Source of the DNA: an uncultured delta proteobacterium
Lineage (GTDB): Bacteria > UBA10199 > GCA-002796325 > 1-14-0-20-49-13
Direction: 5' to 3'
Length of the DNA stretch: 6,981 bases
Assembly: GCA_903868375.1 (NCBI GenBank)
Contig: CAIPVD010000298.1
Location: 1-6,981, forward strand
Under the pieces are notes generated by a model. It was not told the origin of the DNA and did not search any database. It was given only the letters and a program-made list of their open reading frames with translations. Below are positions 6,580 to 6,981 of this stretch, piece after piece. Every line of letters begins with the position of its first letter. The stretch's first letter is position 1. The position numbers were made by a program, and so were the translations under genes.

Positions 6580-6981
6580 AGGAATTTTTTGTAGCTGTTT
6601 GCTAGGTCTTCGAAGGTGCGCAAGGTGTCTTTGCAGATATCGAAAAGTTTTTCGCAATTTATCTCGCTGTAATCATGTACAAGCAGGTTCCTTACCGAAG
6701 GAAGGGGTTTTGCCCCGTTCAAAACCTTTTTAGTTATGATCTTTTCATCTGTAAGTATCTGCATGATCTGGTCGTAGGTGGATGGTTTTCTTAAGTTTAA
6801 GCCCGCAATGATATGATTGCCAACGTCTAGCACGCATTCAACCGAAAGTTGTAGGAATCGTTCCATCGCGGCGAAGGTAATTGGATTCTTGCAGACCTTC
6901 TTTTTCCCCATTTTTTGAATGAGGCGCAAATTTTTCACGTATTTTTTTAGGCGTTCCAGTCGCTGGGCAATGATGTCGGCA
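6576..6981 (-). CDS. HepT-family RNase toxin-like protein (5' partial, runs off right edge)
   Basis: An all-helical protein of the HepT/DUF86 (HEPN) family. The key signature is RX4HXY, here R-NLLV-H-D-Y, encoded at 6692 (Arg), 6677 (His) and 6671 (Tyr). Helices around AMERFLQLSVECVLDVGNHI, the IITKKVL segment before the motif and the closing EKLFDICKDTLRTFEDLA helix all fit the family. The frame remains open beyond the GTG at 6938 and reads ADIIAQRLERLKKYV up to the edge, matching the usual HepT N-terminus, so the true start is probably only a few codons outside the window (expected total near 140 residues). HepT is normally the ribonuclease toxin paired with the nucleotidyltransferase antitoxin MntA, which in the characterised Shewanella oneidensis pair AMPylates the motif tyrosine. 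No MntA is present downstream of the gene, so any partner must lie beyond the right edge. Its stop overlaps that of the 6097 gene. Confidence 0.85.
   Translation of the reverse strand, partial: ADIIAQRLERLKKYVKNLRLIQKMGKKKVCKNPITFAAMERFLQLSVECVLDVGNHIIAGLNLRKPSTYDQIMQILTDEKIITKKVLNGAKPLPSVRNLLVHDYSEINCEKLFDICKDTLRTFEDLANSYKKFL

Noticed and set aside
6936..6938. GTG (minus strand) at 6938 as the HepT start
   Set aside because: The frame continues to the right edge with residues that match the usual HepT N-terminal helix.
1..6981. Insertion sequence, CRISPR array, phage or integrated element at the tRNA
   Set aside because: No transposase or integrase, no regular repeats, and no second copy of the tRNA 3' end were seen.

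Overview
The window reads as a compact, protein-dense stretch of a bacterial chromosome with roughly even base composition. A secG gene, Shine-Dalgarno-type ribosome binding sites and a sigma70-like promoter support Bacteria. The secG to tRNA-Leu(GAG) neighbourhood, also known from Escherichia coli (secG-leuU), and the mix of Rsm22-like, RluA-like and HepT-like genes suggest a Gram-negative lineage, perhaps one of the former Deltaproteobacteria or a relative. That placement is inference; no marker here fixes the taxon.

Layout: (1) positions 1-545 hold the 3' end of an unrecognised gene with two hydrophobic stretches. (2) 546-694 is a 149-base intergenic region with a good promoter (about 622-649) and the gap ribosome binding site. 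(3) 695-4103 is a tight same-strand cluster: gap, pgk, tpiA, secG and tRNA-Leu(GAG), with gaps of 5, 4, 12 and 21 bases, followed by a stem-loop that looks like an intrinsic terminator (4110-4143). (4) 4153-5334 is an Rsm22/METTL17-like methyltransferase-fold protein with a probable four-cysteine iron-sulfur site. (5) 5340-6047, on the minus strand and tail-to-tail with it, is an RluA-family pseudouridine synthase. (6) 6097-6579 is a small protein resembling the DcrB/DUF1795 family. (7) From 6576 to the right edge, minus strand, lies a HepT-family toxin-like protein whose first codons are beyond the window.

How the genes work together: GAPDH, PGK and TPI catalyse adjacent central steps of glycolysis/gluconeogenesis and are probably made from one transcript that also supplies the SecG translocon subunit and a leucine tRNA. 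The next two genes both concern ribosome or RNA maturation. The right end moves into accessory territory: a likely HepT/MntA toxin-antitoxin module whose nucleotidyltransferase partner is expected just beyond the edge. I see no insertion sequence, CRISPR array, phage gene or clearly new multi-gene system. The most interesting items are the Rsm22-like protein with its cysteine set, its start codon placed just after a terminator hairpin, and the HepT gene at the edge.
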